Part shown: in pieces, positions 1 to 8,350 of the stretch | How positions within the stretch are numbered: position 1 is the first letter of the stretch | Layout of the letters: each line of letters starts with the position of its first letter | Assembly (NCBI RefSeq): GCF_001440035.1 | Contig: NZ_LJYG01000026.1 | Location: forward strand, 97,844-161,843 | Reading direction: 5' to 3' | Origin: Bradyrhizobium manausense | Lineage (GTDB): Bacteria; Pseudomonadota; Alphaproteobacteria; Rhizobiales; Xanthobacteraceae | Length of the DNA: 64,000 nucleotides | Notes under the pieces: generated by a model | Databases searched by the model: none | Told to the model about the DNA's origin: nothing | The model's input: the letters and a program-made list of their open reading frames with translations, nothing else | Position numbers and translations under genes: made by a program

Positions 1-1087
1 AGCGAACCACGAATTCCTGATAGAGCACGCCGATGGCGCGGAAGCCGGCATCGGGCGCAGCCAGCACGGCGCGCAGCGTGCGATCGAGGCGCTCGCGCCG
101 TTCTGCGAGCTCCTCGGCGCTGATCGGCACCTCGACCTCTTCGGTGCTGATCTCGGGCGCTGCCGCCTTGGCTGCGCGGAGCTGCTCCAGCAGGTCGGGC
201 GCCGGCCGGCGCTGCGGCCGGCTCGCATCCGGCGGCGGCGCGGCCAGGATCACGGCGCGCGCATCCTCCAGCGTCGCTTCGGGCAGCGGCATCAGCCGCG
301 GGGTCGAATTGCGCGGGGATGTTTCGGTCGGGCCGATGTTCAGCCGCAGCGGACGGCGCGACAGCGCAGGCCCCAGCGCCATGAACTGTCCGCGTTCGAG
401 ATCGCGAAACGCTTCCGCCTGCCGCCGCTCCATGCCGAGCAGATCGGCGGCGCGCGCCATGTCGATGTCGAGGAAGGTCCGGCCCATCAGGAAGTTCGAG
501 GCCTCGGCCGCGACGTTCTTGGCGAGCTTGGCCAGACGCTGCGTCGCGATGATGCCGGCAAGGCCGCGCTTGCGGCCGCGGCACATCAGATTGGTCATGG
601 CACCCAGCGATAGCTTTCGCGCCTCGTCTGAAACTTCGCCGGCGACAGCAGGCGCAAACAACTGCGCCTCGTCGACCACGACCAGCATCGGGTACCAATG
701 ATCTCGCTCGACGTCGAACAGGCCGCCGAGGAAGGCGGCCGCGCGCCGCATCTGGTTCTCGGCGTCCAGCCCCTCGAGATTGAGCACGGTGGAGACGCGA
801 TGCAGCCGGGCGCGCTCGCCGGCAACCTGCAGGCCGCGCTCGGTGTGATCCTCGGCCTCGATCACGAGGTGGCCGAAGCGCTCGGCCAGCGTGACGAAAT
901 CGCCTTCGGGGTCGATGATGGCCTGCTGCACCCAGGGTGCGCTCTGCTCCAGGAGGCGCCTGAGCAGATGCGACTTGCCGGAGCCGGAATTGCCCTGCAC
1001 CAGGAGACGGGTCGCCAGGAGTTCCTCGAGGTCCATGGCCGCCCCGGCGCCCGCCGTGGTCAGCCCCATCTCGATCGCAACCGTCAT
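1..1087 (-). CDS. HerA/VirB4-like ATP-binding protein (3' end outside window)
   Basis: The reading frame begins with ATG at 1087 on the minus strand and runs off the left edge without a stop, so only the first 362 codons are visible. A Walker A motif GNSGSGKS lies at about residues 32-39, an IIDPEGDF strand typical of HerA-type helicase/translocase ATPases at about 57-64, and a Walker B strand MLVVVDEAQ at about 134-142. The second half of the visible part is Pro/Ala-rich and charged. HerA-like ATPases are hexameric DNA or protein pumps; the specific role here is unknown. It is transcribed away from the next gene. The family call is fairly safe, the function is not. Confidence 0.75.
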   Translation of the reverse strand, partial: MTVAIEMGLTTAGAGAAMDLEELLATRLLVQGNSGSGKSHLLRRLLEQSAPWVQQAIIDPEGDFVTLAERFGHLVIEAEDHTERGLQVAGERARLHRVSTVLNLEGLDAENQMRRAAAFLGGLFDVERDHWYPMLVVVDEAQLFAPAVAGEVSDEARKLSLGAMTNLMCRGRKRGLAGIIATQRLAKLAKNVAAEASNFLMGRTFLDIDMARAADLLGMERRQAEAFRDLERGQFMALGPALSRRPLRLNIGPTETSPRNSTPRLMPLPEATLEDARAVILAAPPPDASRPQRRPAPDLLEQLRAAKAAAPEISTEEVEVPISAEELAERRERLDRTLRAVLAAPDAGFRAIGVLYQEFVVR

Positions 1088-1445
1088 GTCCCCGACTCAA
1101 AGCCCTGTCATTCGCGGCAAGGGCTTATCAACCGAAGCGGGATGCGTCGAGCGAAACAGCCGGGAACACGCCGCGTTGCCCACGGCGGAATTTCTGCTGG
1201 GATTTGAAAGCCGTAGTCCCGCGGGCGGGAACGGCGGGCGGGATCGGCGCTGCATCCAGACTTCGGCTAAGCCGTAATTGGTCGAGAATTGACCCGCCGG
1301 CCCGGTCCGCGTGACGGAATATTCGCTCCTTCCTTGTATGCATTATCCCAGTTGCCATCCCCGATCGGTTTGCCTTAGATGCTGCAACGCACCCGTGGAT
1401 CACAGCCGGGGCCCAAAAATCACACAAGATATCGACGGGACGAAC
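1088..1445. other. Divergent intergenic region
   Basis: About 360 bases lie between the divergent ATPase and reductase-like genes. I see no convincing gene. Promoters for both flanking genes must lie here, but I could not assign -35/-10 boxes. In-frame upstream extension of the reductase-like gene to 1311 is possible but has no family support. Confidence 0.5.
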
Positions 1446-2510
1446 ATGGCGCGCAACGTACTGATTTTGGGAGCTTCCTACGGCTCCCTGCTGGGCACCA
1501 AGCTGTTGATGGCCGGGCACAACGTGACCCTGGTCTGCCGCGCCAAGACTGCGGAGCTGATCAACCGCGACGGCACCGAGGTGCGCATCAAGCTGCGCGA
1601 CGAAGCGGTGCACCGCGCGATCTTCTCGCGCGACCTGCCGGGCAAGCTGGATGCGGTGACGCCGCAGAATGTGGACGTCTCGCGCTATGACCTTGTTGGC
1701 CTTGCGATGCAGGAGCCGCAATACACCAACCACACGGTTCGCATGCTCATGGTCAAGATCGCCGCGGCGAAGCTGCCCTGCCTGTCGATCATGAACATGC
1801 CGCCGTTGCCTTATCTCAAGCGCATCCCGGCGCTCGCCGATATGGATCTGGAGGAGGCTTACACCAATGCGCAGGTGTGGGAGCGGTTCGAGCCCGGTCT
1901 GGTGACGCTGTGCTCGCCCGATCCGCAGGCGTTCCGTCCGCCAGAGGAAGCGGCGAACGTGCTGCATGTCGGCCTGCCCACCAACTTCAAGGCCTCGGTC
2001 TTCGCCGACGAGACGCACAACAAGGTGCTGCGCGAGCTCGAGGCCGACATCGATGCCGTGACGCTCGACGGCAAGGACGTGCCGGTGAAGCTGAAAGTGT
2101 TCTCGTCCCTGTTCGTGCCGCTGGCGAAATGGTCGATGCTGCTCACCGGCAATTACCGCTGCATCACGCCGAACGAACCGCAGTCGATCCGCGACGCCGT
2201 GCATGGCGATCTCAAGCGCTCGCAGACGATCTACGACCATGTCGACGCCATCGCCCGCCGGCTCGGCGCCGATCCGGAGGACCAGGTCCCCTTCGCGAAA
2301 TACGCCAAGGCCGCCGAGAGCCTGCTCAAGCCCTCCTCGGCCGCGCGCGCGGTCGCGAGCGGAGCGCCCTTCATCGAGCGCGTCGACCTCCTGGTGAAGC
2401 TGATCTCGCATCAGCTCGGCTCGCCCAATGCCGAGATCGACCGCACGGTCGATACCGTCGACCAGAAGCTGAACGAGAAGATCGTGCAGGGCGGATCGGG
2501 CGCGCAGTAG
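1446..2510 (+). CDS. Ketopantoate reductase-like NAD(P)-binding protein
   Basis: A 354-residue protein when started at ATG 1446; the frame is open back to 1311 but the Rossmann strand begins right after this ATG, which decides the start. The N-terminus VLILGASYGSLLGTKLL is a dinucleotide-binding fold with a G-x3-G turn, as in the ApbA/PanE ketopantoate reductase family. The rest is compatible with the helical C-terminal domain of that superfamily, but the protein is longer than the usual 300 residues, so it may use a substrate other than ketopantoate. It stands alone, followed by an inverted repeat. Confidence 0.6.
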   Translation: MARNVLILGASYGSLLGTKLLMAGHNVTLVCRAKTAELINRDGTEVRIKLRDEAVHRAIFSRDLPGKLDAVTPQNVDVSRYDLVGLAMQEPQYTNHTVRMLMVKIAAAKLPCLSIMNMPPLPYLKRIPALADMDLEEAYTNAQVWERFEPGLVTLCSPDPQAFRPPEEAANVLHVGLPTNFKASVFADETHNKVLRELEADIDAVTLDGKDVPVKLKVFSSLFVPLAKWSMLLTGNYRCITPNEPQSIRDAVHGDLKRSQTIYDHVDAIARRLGADPEDQVPFAKYAKAAESLLKPSSAARAVASGAPFIERVDLLVKLISHQLGSPNAEIDRTVDTVDQKLNEKIVQGGSGAQ

Positions 2511-2532
2511 CGGCTCACGGACTCTCCCCATC

Positions 2533-2639
2533 GTCATTCCGGGGCGATGCGCAGCATCGAGCCCGGAATCCATCGGGCCCCAGGTCACGCTGTGAAATGG
2601 ATTCCGGGCTCGCGCCGAGAGGCGCGCCCCGGAATGACA
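2533..2639. repeat. Palindromic intergenic repeat
   Basis: The ends are inverted copies of GTCATTCCGGGGC, and an inner pair of arms (GAGCCCGGAATCCAT and its complement) is nested inside, so the whole 107-base element can fold into one long stem. It directly follows the reductase-like gene. Elements with these ends are, from memory, high-copy in Bradyrhizobium genomes. It might also act as a transcription terminator. Confidence 0.75.
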
Positions 2640-3325
2640 CGGCGAGGCCGGCGTGTCGCCCTCTGTCAATCCTACGCCGCAAAAATATTCCACTTTACCG
2701 AAATTCGGAAATAGCGTATGGTTCGCCCATCCCGGCTCACCTTGAGGGGCGATCGTACGTCGTCACGCTTCGCGAGCCGGGGATGCGGTGGACGCGGCAG
2801 CGTCGGCACGAGAGGGTGCGGGCAGGGCGGGTAGTCCCTGTGAGCCCGAGACCGCGTGTGGATGAGCGGCGCTGTTCGTTCGTCGTGCCAAGATTTCGAT
2901 GGCTACGTGCACGATGCCGTCGAACCCTGTGGCGCCAACGAACGCGCGTACGGCAAAACCGTGTGGTCCCGGCCGTCGTCGCTACGGTCAAGCCTTTGCG
3001 GAGCTGTGGAGCGTCCAACCGGGCTGGCCACATCGTCAATTCGCGGGGCGAGGGAGGCCAGAAGGAATTCGGCTCCCGGGAGAGCGCGGCATAAGCCGTC
3101 AACCCATCGCGCAGGGAAGGCCGTGTGTTGGGCTTCACCTGTATGCTGCTGTGCGGTCTTCTTGCGCTACATTTTCGCGCAGCGGACCGCGGGTGCCAAG
3201 CCGGCACCCGGTCTTCCCTGCGCCCTCTTGATTGAGAGGGTGATCAAGCAAAGCTCGGGCGACATGAGCCGCGAGGAGGCGAAGGCGTGTCTGCGATTGG
3301 AGCTGCTTGCCACAGGCGACGCTAT
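2640..3325. repeat. Non-coding block resembling a Bradyrhizobium interspersed repeat
   Basis: About 690 bases with no credible gene: the open frames here have compositions and Cys/Arg-rich products unlike real proteins. Near its end, arms GCGCAGGGAAGGCCG (3109-3123) and CGGTCTTCCCTGCGC (3210-3224) face each other around an inner hairpin with arms CGGGTGCC/GGCACCCG (3189-3212). The sequence resembles an intergenic repeat I remember from Bradyrhizobium genomes; a copy-number search would decide this. Confidence 0.5.
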
Positions 3326-3402
3326 CGTAGGGGGGCAAAGCGAAGCGTGCCCACCACAAGCACATGGTGGGCACGGCGCTTGGCGCCTTTGCCCACCCTA
3401 CG
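3326..3402. repeat. Inverted repeat with GGGTGGGC-type arms
   Basis: The arms CGTAGGGGGGCAAAG and CTTTGCCCACCCTACG (one mismatch) enclose a shorter pair GTGCCCACCA/TGGTGGGC, forming a long imperfect hairpin of about 77 bases. This is another family of palindromic intergenic repeats. No gene overlaps it convincingly. Confidence 0.7.
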
Positions 3403-3460
3403 ACACCTGCGAACGAAAGAGCGATGCCGTTGTCTCATACTGCGTCTACACACTCGCTGT

Positions 3461-3581
3461 CATCGCCCGGCCAGTGCGCAATTGCGCGCTAGGACCGGGG
3501 GATCCAGTAGTCCGAGACAGCAATGATTGAGCCGAGAAGCCGAGGCGTACTGGATTCCCCGCTTTCGCGGGGAATGACAGG
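3461..3581. repeat. Palindromic repeat with GGGGAATGACAG end
   Basis: The two halves GATCCAGTA (3501-3509) and TACTGGATTCCCC (3548-3560) are inverted, and the hairpin CCCCGCTTTCGCGGGG lies at about 3557-3572. It is part of the run of unrelated palindromic elements that fills the space between the reductase-like gene and the MarR gene. Confidence 0.5.
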
Positions 3582-3615
3582 GTCACTTGGAGAACCATAC
3601 TGCTGCCACACACTC

Positions 3616-3696
3616 CGTCATTGCGAGCGCAGCGAAGCAATCCAGAATCCCTCCGCGGAAAGACTCTGGATTGCTTCGCTGCGCTCGCAATGACGG
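3616..3696. repeat. Inverted repeat family copy 1 (CGTCATTGCGAGCGCAGCG)
   Basis: Near-perfect arms CGTCATTGCGAGCGCAGCG and their complement enclose TCCAGA/TCTGGA, so the whole 81 bases form one hairpin. A second, slightly diverged copy lies at 60727-60811, at the other end of the window. It sits just after the stop of the MarR gene and could double as its terminator. Confidence 0.85.
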
Positions 3697-3716
3697 GGGA
3701 GAGAGCGCGCCAGCCG

Positions 3717-4352
3717 TCACCCCTGGCTTGCCACGCGCGCGCGATCGAAATGCTCCTCGATCTTGGGGCGGTCGCGGGTGCGCTCGAAGCTGGTGCACAG
3801 CAGCTCGGTCTCCTCGAGCGAGACGGGGGCGCGGTACAGCCGGCACATGAACTCGGCGGTGGCGCGGCCCTTGCCCGGGGCGGGGTTGCGCTCGGCCAGG
3901 AACATGCAATCGCGGCAGATGCTGGCATCGAGCCGCTGATGCGCCGCATCGAGATGATTGAGAACCTCACGGAGCGAGTCGCGCAGCCTGATGCATTCCT
4001 CGGTGCCGAGCGCATTGACCGCATTCAACACGTGATTGATCGGATCATGCTGGTTCAGGCATTTCTCACCCTGCGCCGTGACGTCCAGAACGACGGAGCG
4101 CTTGTCCTCCTGCGACGGCTTCCGGACCAGGAAGGATTTGCTCTCCAGCGTCTTCACGATCTGCGACGCGGTCGCCCTGGTCGCGCCAATGAAGCCGGCG
4201 AGCGCAGATGGCGTACGCGAAAAGCGATTGGCGCGGCCGAGAAAGCGCAGCGCCATCCACTCCCGATCGCGCAATCCGTGTTGATTTCCTTCGAAGTACC
4301 AGGCTCTGGCCGCCTGAACCAGCAGTTCGACTGCTTCGCGTGCCAACGGCAT
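3717..4352 (-). CDS. MarR-family regulator with C-terminal Cys cluster (left copy)
   Basis: A 211-residue protein with a MarR-type winged helix: the recognition region runs through TPSALAGFIGATRATASQIV and the wing through SQEDKRSVVLDVTAQG. The C-terminal part carries CRDC, then a Cys in EFMCRLYRAP, then ELLCTSFE, giving the spacing C-x2-C-x20-C-x15-C, which looks like a metal or Fe-S ligand set or a redox switch. A clear paralogue with the same pattern lies at 42956-43534, on the far side of the flagellar locus. The ligand is unknown. The gene points away from the flagellar genes across a long gap, so a direct role in motility is only suggested by position. Confidence 0.8.
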   Translation of the reverse strand: MPLAREAVELLVQAARAWYFEGNQHGLRDREWMALRFLGRANRFSRTPSALAGFIGATRATASQIVKTLESKSFLVRKPSQEDKRSVVLDVTAQGEKCLNQHDPINHVLNAVNALGTEECIRLRDSLREVLNHLDAAHQRLDASICRDCMFLAERNPAPGKGRATAEFMCRLYRAPVSLEETELLCTSFERTRDRPKIEEHFDRARVASQG

Positions 4353-5194
4353 AAAATTCCTACCTCACCCCGGGGATCGCGTGTGCGGCGCCCCGAAGCC
4401 GCTTTCCACCATGGCGCACGAATATCTCGCGCAAAGCCGGATGCTCAGCCGTGTCCGATGAATGCCTCATGCCCAACACAAAGGCTTGGATGGCGAGATA
4501 TTCGCCCAGGACCAATGAGCGTCGCAGGATGCTGCGCAAGAAACGGTGCCGCCGATGCCATTCCAAGCACAAGGTCGTCGAACGCAAGCCCGAGTTGCCG
4601 TCACCTCTGGATGATGGATCGGAATTGCTCAACCGAAGCCCCTGAGTTCAAGTCACACGCAGACGTTTCTTTTGTTCCGTCGAAACGATGAATGAGCTTC
4701 TCAACAAAATCAAGTAGTGAGACTACTCGAGAGCGGATGTCGCTGCAGACCAATGTATTGTTCAAGTCAATCTGCTGGTCGGGACACATGAAGGTGAACG
4801 TAATACACAGTCAAACAAGCCAGATGCACGTAGTTCTACGCATGGCGGATTGCACGCATATTGCTGTCTGTCGTTGGTGCAGTTTGATCGAAGCTTGTGC
4901 AGGACGGGTGATGTGCACCCCGAGAGTCATCCACAACTTCCGCGATCTGCTTCGGGAATTGCCAAGACAGCAACAGGGGAACTTGCAGAGAGTGCACGTG
5001 GCGGTTGTTGCTGGACTATGCGGGGAGCATCATCTGCTTGTCGTCTTTCAGGACTATGGTCTCATCCCGACGGCTGAGATTGGCGGCTAACACCGCTGCG
5101 CTCAAACGCCTGTGCAGTTTGTGCCACGACATGCAGCACCTCGTCAGGATGCGAGGGGCGCTGACCCGACGCGGGCAGCACGCCGTGCCGCTAA
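4353..5194. other. Long intergenic stretch without a convincing gene
   Basis: About 840 bases between the MarR gene and the repeat preceding fliI. Open frames exist (for example 4692-5090 on the plus strand and 4360-4632 on the minus strand) but none has a recognisable motif or a good ribosome-binding site. Roughly 4640-4870 looks less GC-rich than the surrounding genes. It may be regulatory DNA, a decayed gene or imported DNA; I cannot decide. Confidence 0.4.
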
Positions 5195-5290
5195 AGCATG
5201 ATCCGGAAAAGTGCGAAGCGGTTTTCCGGATCATGCTCAAACAATAACCTAAAGCGCGATGAGGATTCATCCTGATCTCATCGGGCTTTA
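5195..5290. repeat. Intergenic repeat AGCATGATCCGGAAAAGTG, copy 1
   Basis: Two consecutive hairpins: AGCATGATCCGGAAAA with GGTTTTCCGGATCATGCT, then AAAGCGCGATGAG with CTCATCGGGCTTT. The same two-part element recurs at 10469-10569 between two flagellar genes. Its last three bases overlap the fliI stop. It may act as a terminator for the minus-strand fliI operon. Confidence 0.8.
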
Positions 5291-6622
5291 GTCGCCCTTG
5301 AGCATGTCCCTGAGCTCGCGGAACGGATCGGCGCTCGGCGGCGCCGAGGCGTCCTGGCGCATGGCCTGGTAGATCCGCGGCACCATGTCGACGGCTTGGT
5401 CGAGCCCCGAATCGCGCCCGGTTTGGTACCCGCCCATCAGGCGAAGATCGCGCGTGTCCTCGTATTTGGCGATCAGGGTGCGCAATTTGCTCACCAATTC
5501 CCGCTCCTCGGGATCCCACACGTTGTGCGCCAGCCGCGAGACCGAGGCCAGCACGTCCACGGCCGGATAGCGTGCCTGGTCGGCGATGTGCCTGGAGAGC
5601 ACGATGTGCCCGTCGAGTGTGCTGCGGATGGTGTCGGCGATAGGCTCGTTGTGATCATCGCCGTCGACCAGCACGGAGTAGATGCCGGTGATGGTGCCGG
5701 ATCCGTCCTCGCCGGGCCCGGCGCGCTCCAGGAGGCGCGGCAGGTCGGTGAAGACGGTCGGTGCGTAGCCCCGGGCCACCGCCGGCTCGCCGGCCGCCAG
5801 CGCGACCTCGCGGGCGGCATGGGCGAAGCGGGTGATCGAATCGACGATGAGAAGCACCGATTCGCCGCGGTCACGGAAATATTCGGCCACCGCCATCGCC
5901 GCCTTCGGCGCCAGCCGTCGCATCACCGGGCTTTCATCGCCCGTCGAGACGATGGTGACGGCGCGGTTGCGGTCGTTGCCGAGCACGTCCTCGATGAATT
6001 CGCGCACCTCGCGGCCGCGCTCGCCGACCAGTGCCAGCACGACGCTGTCAAAGCCCTGGCTGCGGGCGAGCATGGCGAGCAGCGTGGATTTGCCGACGCC
6101 CGAGCCGGCAAAGATGCCGACGCGCTGGCCGGCGCAGATCGGCGCAAACAGGTCGATCACGCGCACGCCAGTGCGCAGCGGCTTGTGGACGCGCGCCCGC
6201 TTCATCGCCGGCGGCGCCTCCGCCTCGGCCGAAACGGCCATCGACCCCGGCGTGAGCGGCCCCATTCCGTCCAGTGGCACGCCCAGCGCATTGATGACGC
6301 GGCCCTTCCAGCTCGGATCCGGCGCGAACGACAGGGGCGGCATGCGATAGGCGACCGAGCCGAGCCCGCCGGCGAAGTGCCGGTCGAACGGCTTGGCCAC
6401 GATGCCCTCGCTGTCGATCCGCACCACCTCGCCGATCTGGGGCTTGGCCCCGGTATTGACGCCGATCAGCTCGCCGAGCTTGACCGAACGCGACAGGCCG
6501 GAGACACGAAAATGCGTCGGCGCGATCTCGGAGATCGCGCCGCTGACGCTTGCCAGAGGCGTGCTCTGCTCGAGCTCGAGCAGCGCCCACTCAAGTTGCC
6601 GAAGAGCGTTCAAGGAAACCAT
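5288..6622 (-). CDS. fliI: Flagellum-specific ATPase FliI
   Basis: FliI is the hexameric ATPase on the cytoplasmic face of the flagellar type III export apparatus; it works with FliH and FliJ to deliver rod, hook and filament subunits. The 444-residue protein has Walker A GSGVGKST at about residues 173-180, a Walker B strand LLIVDSITRFA and the ATP-synthase-beta-like stretch ending in TLDGHIVLSR, all diagnostic of the FliI/YscN family. It is the last gene of a minus-strand unit (DUF1217 protein, flgF, fliI) and starts 39 bases after the flgF stop. Its length is normal for the family. Confidence 0.97.
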   Translation of the reverse strand: MVSLNALRQLEWALLELEQSTPLASVSGAISEIAPTHFRVSGLSRSVKLGELIGVNTGAKPQIGEVVRIDSEGIVAKPFDRHFAGGLGSVAYRMPPLSFAPDPSWKGRVINALGVPLDGMGPLTPGSMAVSAEAEAPPAMKRARVHKPLRTGVRVIDLFAPICAGQRVGIFAGSGVGKSTLLAMLARSQGFDSVVLALVGERGREVREFIEDVLGNDRNRAVTIVSTGDESPVMRRLAPKAAMAVAEYFRDRGESVLLIVDSITRFAHAAREVALAAGEPAVARGYAPTVFTDLPRLLERAGPGEDGSGTITGIYSVLVDGDDHNEPIADTIRSTLDGHIVLSRHIADQARYPAVDVLASVSRLAHNVWDPEERELVSKLRTLIAKYEDTRDLRLMGGYQTGRDSGLDQAVDMVPRIYQAMRQDASAPPSADPFRELRDMLKGD

Positions 6623-6661
6623 CCACCCAATTACGCGCGACGCGCAAGCCGCCTCTCAAGT

Positions 6662-7390
6662 CTACTTGCCAGGATCGCCCAGCGTCTGGATTGCGTTGCG
6701 GAGCGTGCTCTCGGTGCCGTCGATCAGCGAGTTGGTGCTGTCGAAGGCGCGCGAAGCCGACATCAGCTTGGTCAATTCCATCATCGGATTGGCGCTGGAG
6801 CCCTCGACATAGCCCTGCTTGAAGCCATCGCGGCTGAAATCGGCGATGGCAGTCGCGGGCCGGTCGGGCGTGACGCCGGAATTGCCGTAGCGATCGAGAG
6901 TGGCATCGACAGGGATATTGAACAGGCCGATGGTGCCGATCTCGTTGTTGTCCTGGGTGATCGCACCGCTGCGCGAGATCGAGACCGGCCCGCCGTTCGG
7001 GTCGAGCGTGAGCTGCGCACCGCCGGAATCGATGACGGGGAAACCCGACACCGTCTGGAGGTCGCCATTGGCGGCGATCTGCAGGCGGCCGTCGCGGGTG
7101 TAGACCGTGCCGTTGGGGCCGGCGAAGGCGATCCAGCCCTGGCCGACCACGGCGACGTCGAGCGGGTTGCCGGTCTCGGTGATGTTGCCGGCCTCGCGGG
7201 AGATGATGTTGTCGCCGGGCGAGGAGAACGCGACCGGGTTGGCGCCGGCCCTGGAGAGCACCGTCTCGAATTTCACGACATCGGTGCGGAAGCCGGATGT
7301 GTTGACGTTGGCGACGTTGTTGGCGATCGTCTGGAGGCGCTTCTCGAGCGCGACCTGCGCCGACAATCCGACATAGAGGGCCGATTGCAT
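6662..7390 (-). CDS. flgF: Flagellar basal-body rod protein FlgF
   Basis: FlgF is a proximal rod subunit crossing the periplasm. The 242-residue protein begins with the rod/hook-family N-terminus (QTIANNVANVNTSGFR, matching the ANNxANxxTxGF consensus), has the central GNPLDVAVVGQGWIAF segment typical of FlgE/F/G proteins, and ends with a helical LTKLMSASRAFDSTNSLID segment that packs with the N-terminus. It starts only 3 bases after the DUF1217 gene ends and precedes fliI, so the three genes are probably one transcript. flgG, its usual partner, is on the opposite strand at 14397. Confidence 0.96.
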   Translation of the reverse strand: MQSALYVGLSAQVALEKRLQTIANNVANVNTSGFRTDVVKFETVLSRAGANPVAFSSPGDNIISREAGNITETGNPLDVAVVGQGWIAFAGPNGTVYTRDGRLQIAANGDLQTVSGFPVIDSGGAQLTLDPNGGPVSISRSGAITQDNNEIGTIGLFNIPVDATLDRYGNSGVTPDRPATAIADFSRDGFKQGYVEGSSANPMMELTKLMSASRAFDSTNSLIDGTESTLRNAIQTLGDPGK

Positions 7391-7393
7391 GGC

Positions 7394-8185
7394 TTACCTG
7401 TTGAACTTGATATTCTGAAGCGTCGTGAGCATATCGGTGTCGAGACTGGCCGACGATGTCGAGGCGCCGGTGATCAGCACCAGCGCGGGGTTGGTCGAGC
7501 TGTCGTTCTGGGCCTGGGTCGCGTCCCACATCGCCGCGAAGCGCTGCACGAATTTGGTGACCTTGGCCGGGTCCTTGAAATCGGCGAGGTTGATCTTGTC
7601 CGTGATCATCTTGGCCTGCATGTCGATGTCGGACGAGCTGATCGTCGACGACCAGCCCTCTGCGGTCTGCACCACCTGGGTCAGGGCCTTGTCGGCGAGG
7701 ATCTGGTAGGGGCTCGTGATCGAGGCAGCCTTGCGCGTGAAATACAGGGCGAGCCGAAGGCCCTCATTCTGGTCGCCGGCGTTCTGCTCCAGCGTCTGGG
7801 TGGCATAATGGCTGGTCGTGCCTGATGTGGCCGCTGTGCTCTGGGTCGCGGCGGCGCCGAGTGCTGCGAAGTTGAAGGCGGCGGCGAACTCCCGGTAGCG
7901 GCTGTCGCTCAGCTTGTTGGCGAAGGTGTTGGAGGTCGCGATGCCCTCGGTCAGCACCTTCCGCATGAACGCCTTGGCGTAGATCATGTCGTCGAGGCCA
8001 TAAGCCTTCATCGCGTAGGAGTAGAGCCTATAGTTGTTCAGGAGATCGTCGATGCTTTTCACCTTGCCGATATTGGCAAGATAATAGGCGGTGTCGCGGC
8101 TCACGTCCGGCTGCTGCTCGACCTGAGTCAGCGACTTGCTCATGTCCGTCGTCAGCCTGGTGTAATCCGCGATGGTGGATAGCAT
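7394..8185 (-). CDS. DUF1217-type flagellar-locus protein
   Basis: A 263-residue protein started at ATG 8185; the frame is open far upstream but that part is antisense to motA. The sequence (ADYTRLTTDMSKSLTQVEQQ at the start, then repeated blocks with YYLANIGKV, DDLLNNYRLYSYAMKAYGL and several further helical segments) matches the DUF1217 family that accompanies flgF in rhizobial flagellar loci. No enzymatic motif or membrane segment is visible. Its place as first gene of the flgF-fliI unit suggests a flagellar or export-related role; the exact function is unknown. Confidence 0.8.
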   Translation of the reverse strand: MLSTIADYTRLTTDMSKSLTQVEQQPDVSRDTAYYLANIGKVKSIDDLLNNYRLYSYAMKAYGLDDMIYAKAFMRKVLTEGIATSNTFANKLSDSRYREFAAAFNFAALGAAATQSTAATSGTTSHYATQTLEQNAGDQNEGLRLALYFTRKAASITSPYQILADKALTQVVQTAEGWSSTISSSDIDMQAKMITDKINLADFKDPAKVTKFVQRFAAMWDATQAQNDSSTNPALVLITGASTSSASLDTDMLTTLQNIKFNR

Positions 8186-8350
8186 GGCACGCGCCCCTCT
8201 GGTCGCCGCTGCGACCTCGTCGCAAGCTGCCGCGAATTGCTTGCGCGGGGCTGGCGCGGCCGAAAGGACGCCCAAGCCAGCTTCGCGCAAGCGTGGCCGA
8301 CTAGATGTTCCCGATGGGATCGGCGATGGAGCGGCGCGTTGGGCAGTTTC
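8186..8350. promoter_or_regulatory. Divergent promoter region, DUF1217-flgF-fliI versus motA operon
   Basis: This 165-base gap separates the minus-strand DUF1217 start (8185) from the motA start (8351). It must hold promoters for two flagellar transcription units and is a natural target for the locus regulator. I could not identify boxes with confidence. Confidence 0.45.

Noticed and set aside
1128..2693. 521-codon minus-strand frame opposite the reductase-like gene
   Set aside because: Antisense to a gene with a clear nucleotide-binding motif; His/Arg/Asp-rich shadow composition.
2856..3530. 224-codon plus-strand frame
   Set aside because: It runs through several palindromic repeats and is Arg/Cys-rich without a recognisable domain, so it is more likely non-coding repeat DNA.
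4692..5090. 132-codon plus-strand frame in the gap before fliI
   Set aside because: No domain, no good ribosome-binding site and no family match that I recognise.
5396..7825. 809-codon open frame on the plus strand
   Set aside because: It is antisense to fliI, flgF and the DUF1217 gene, has an Arg/Asp/Val-rich shadow composition and no known motif.
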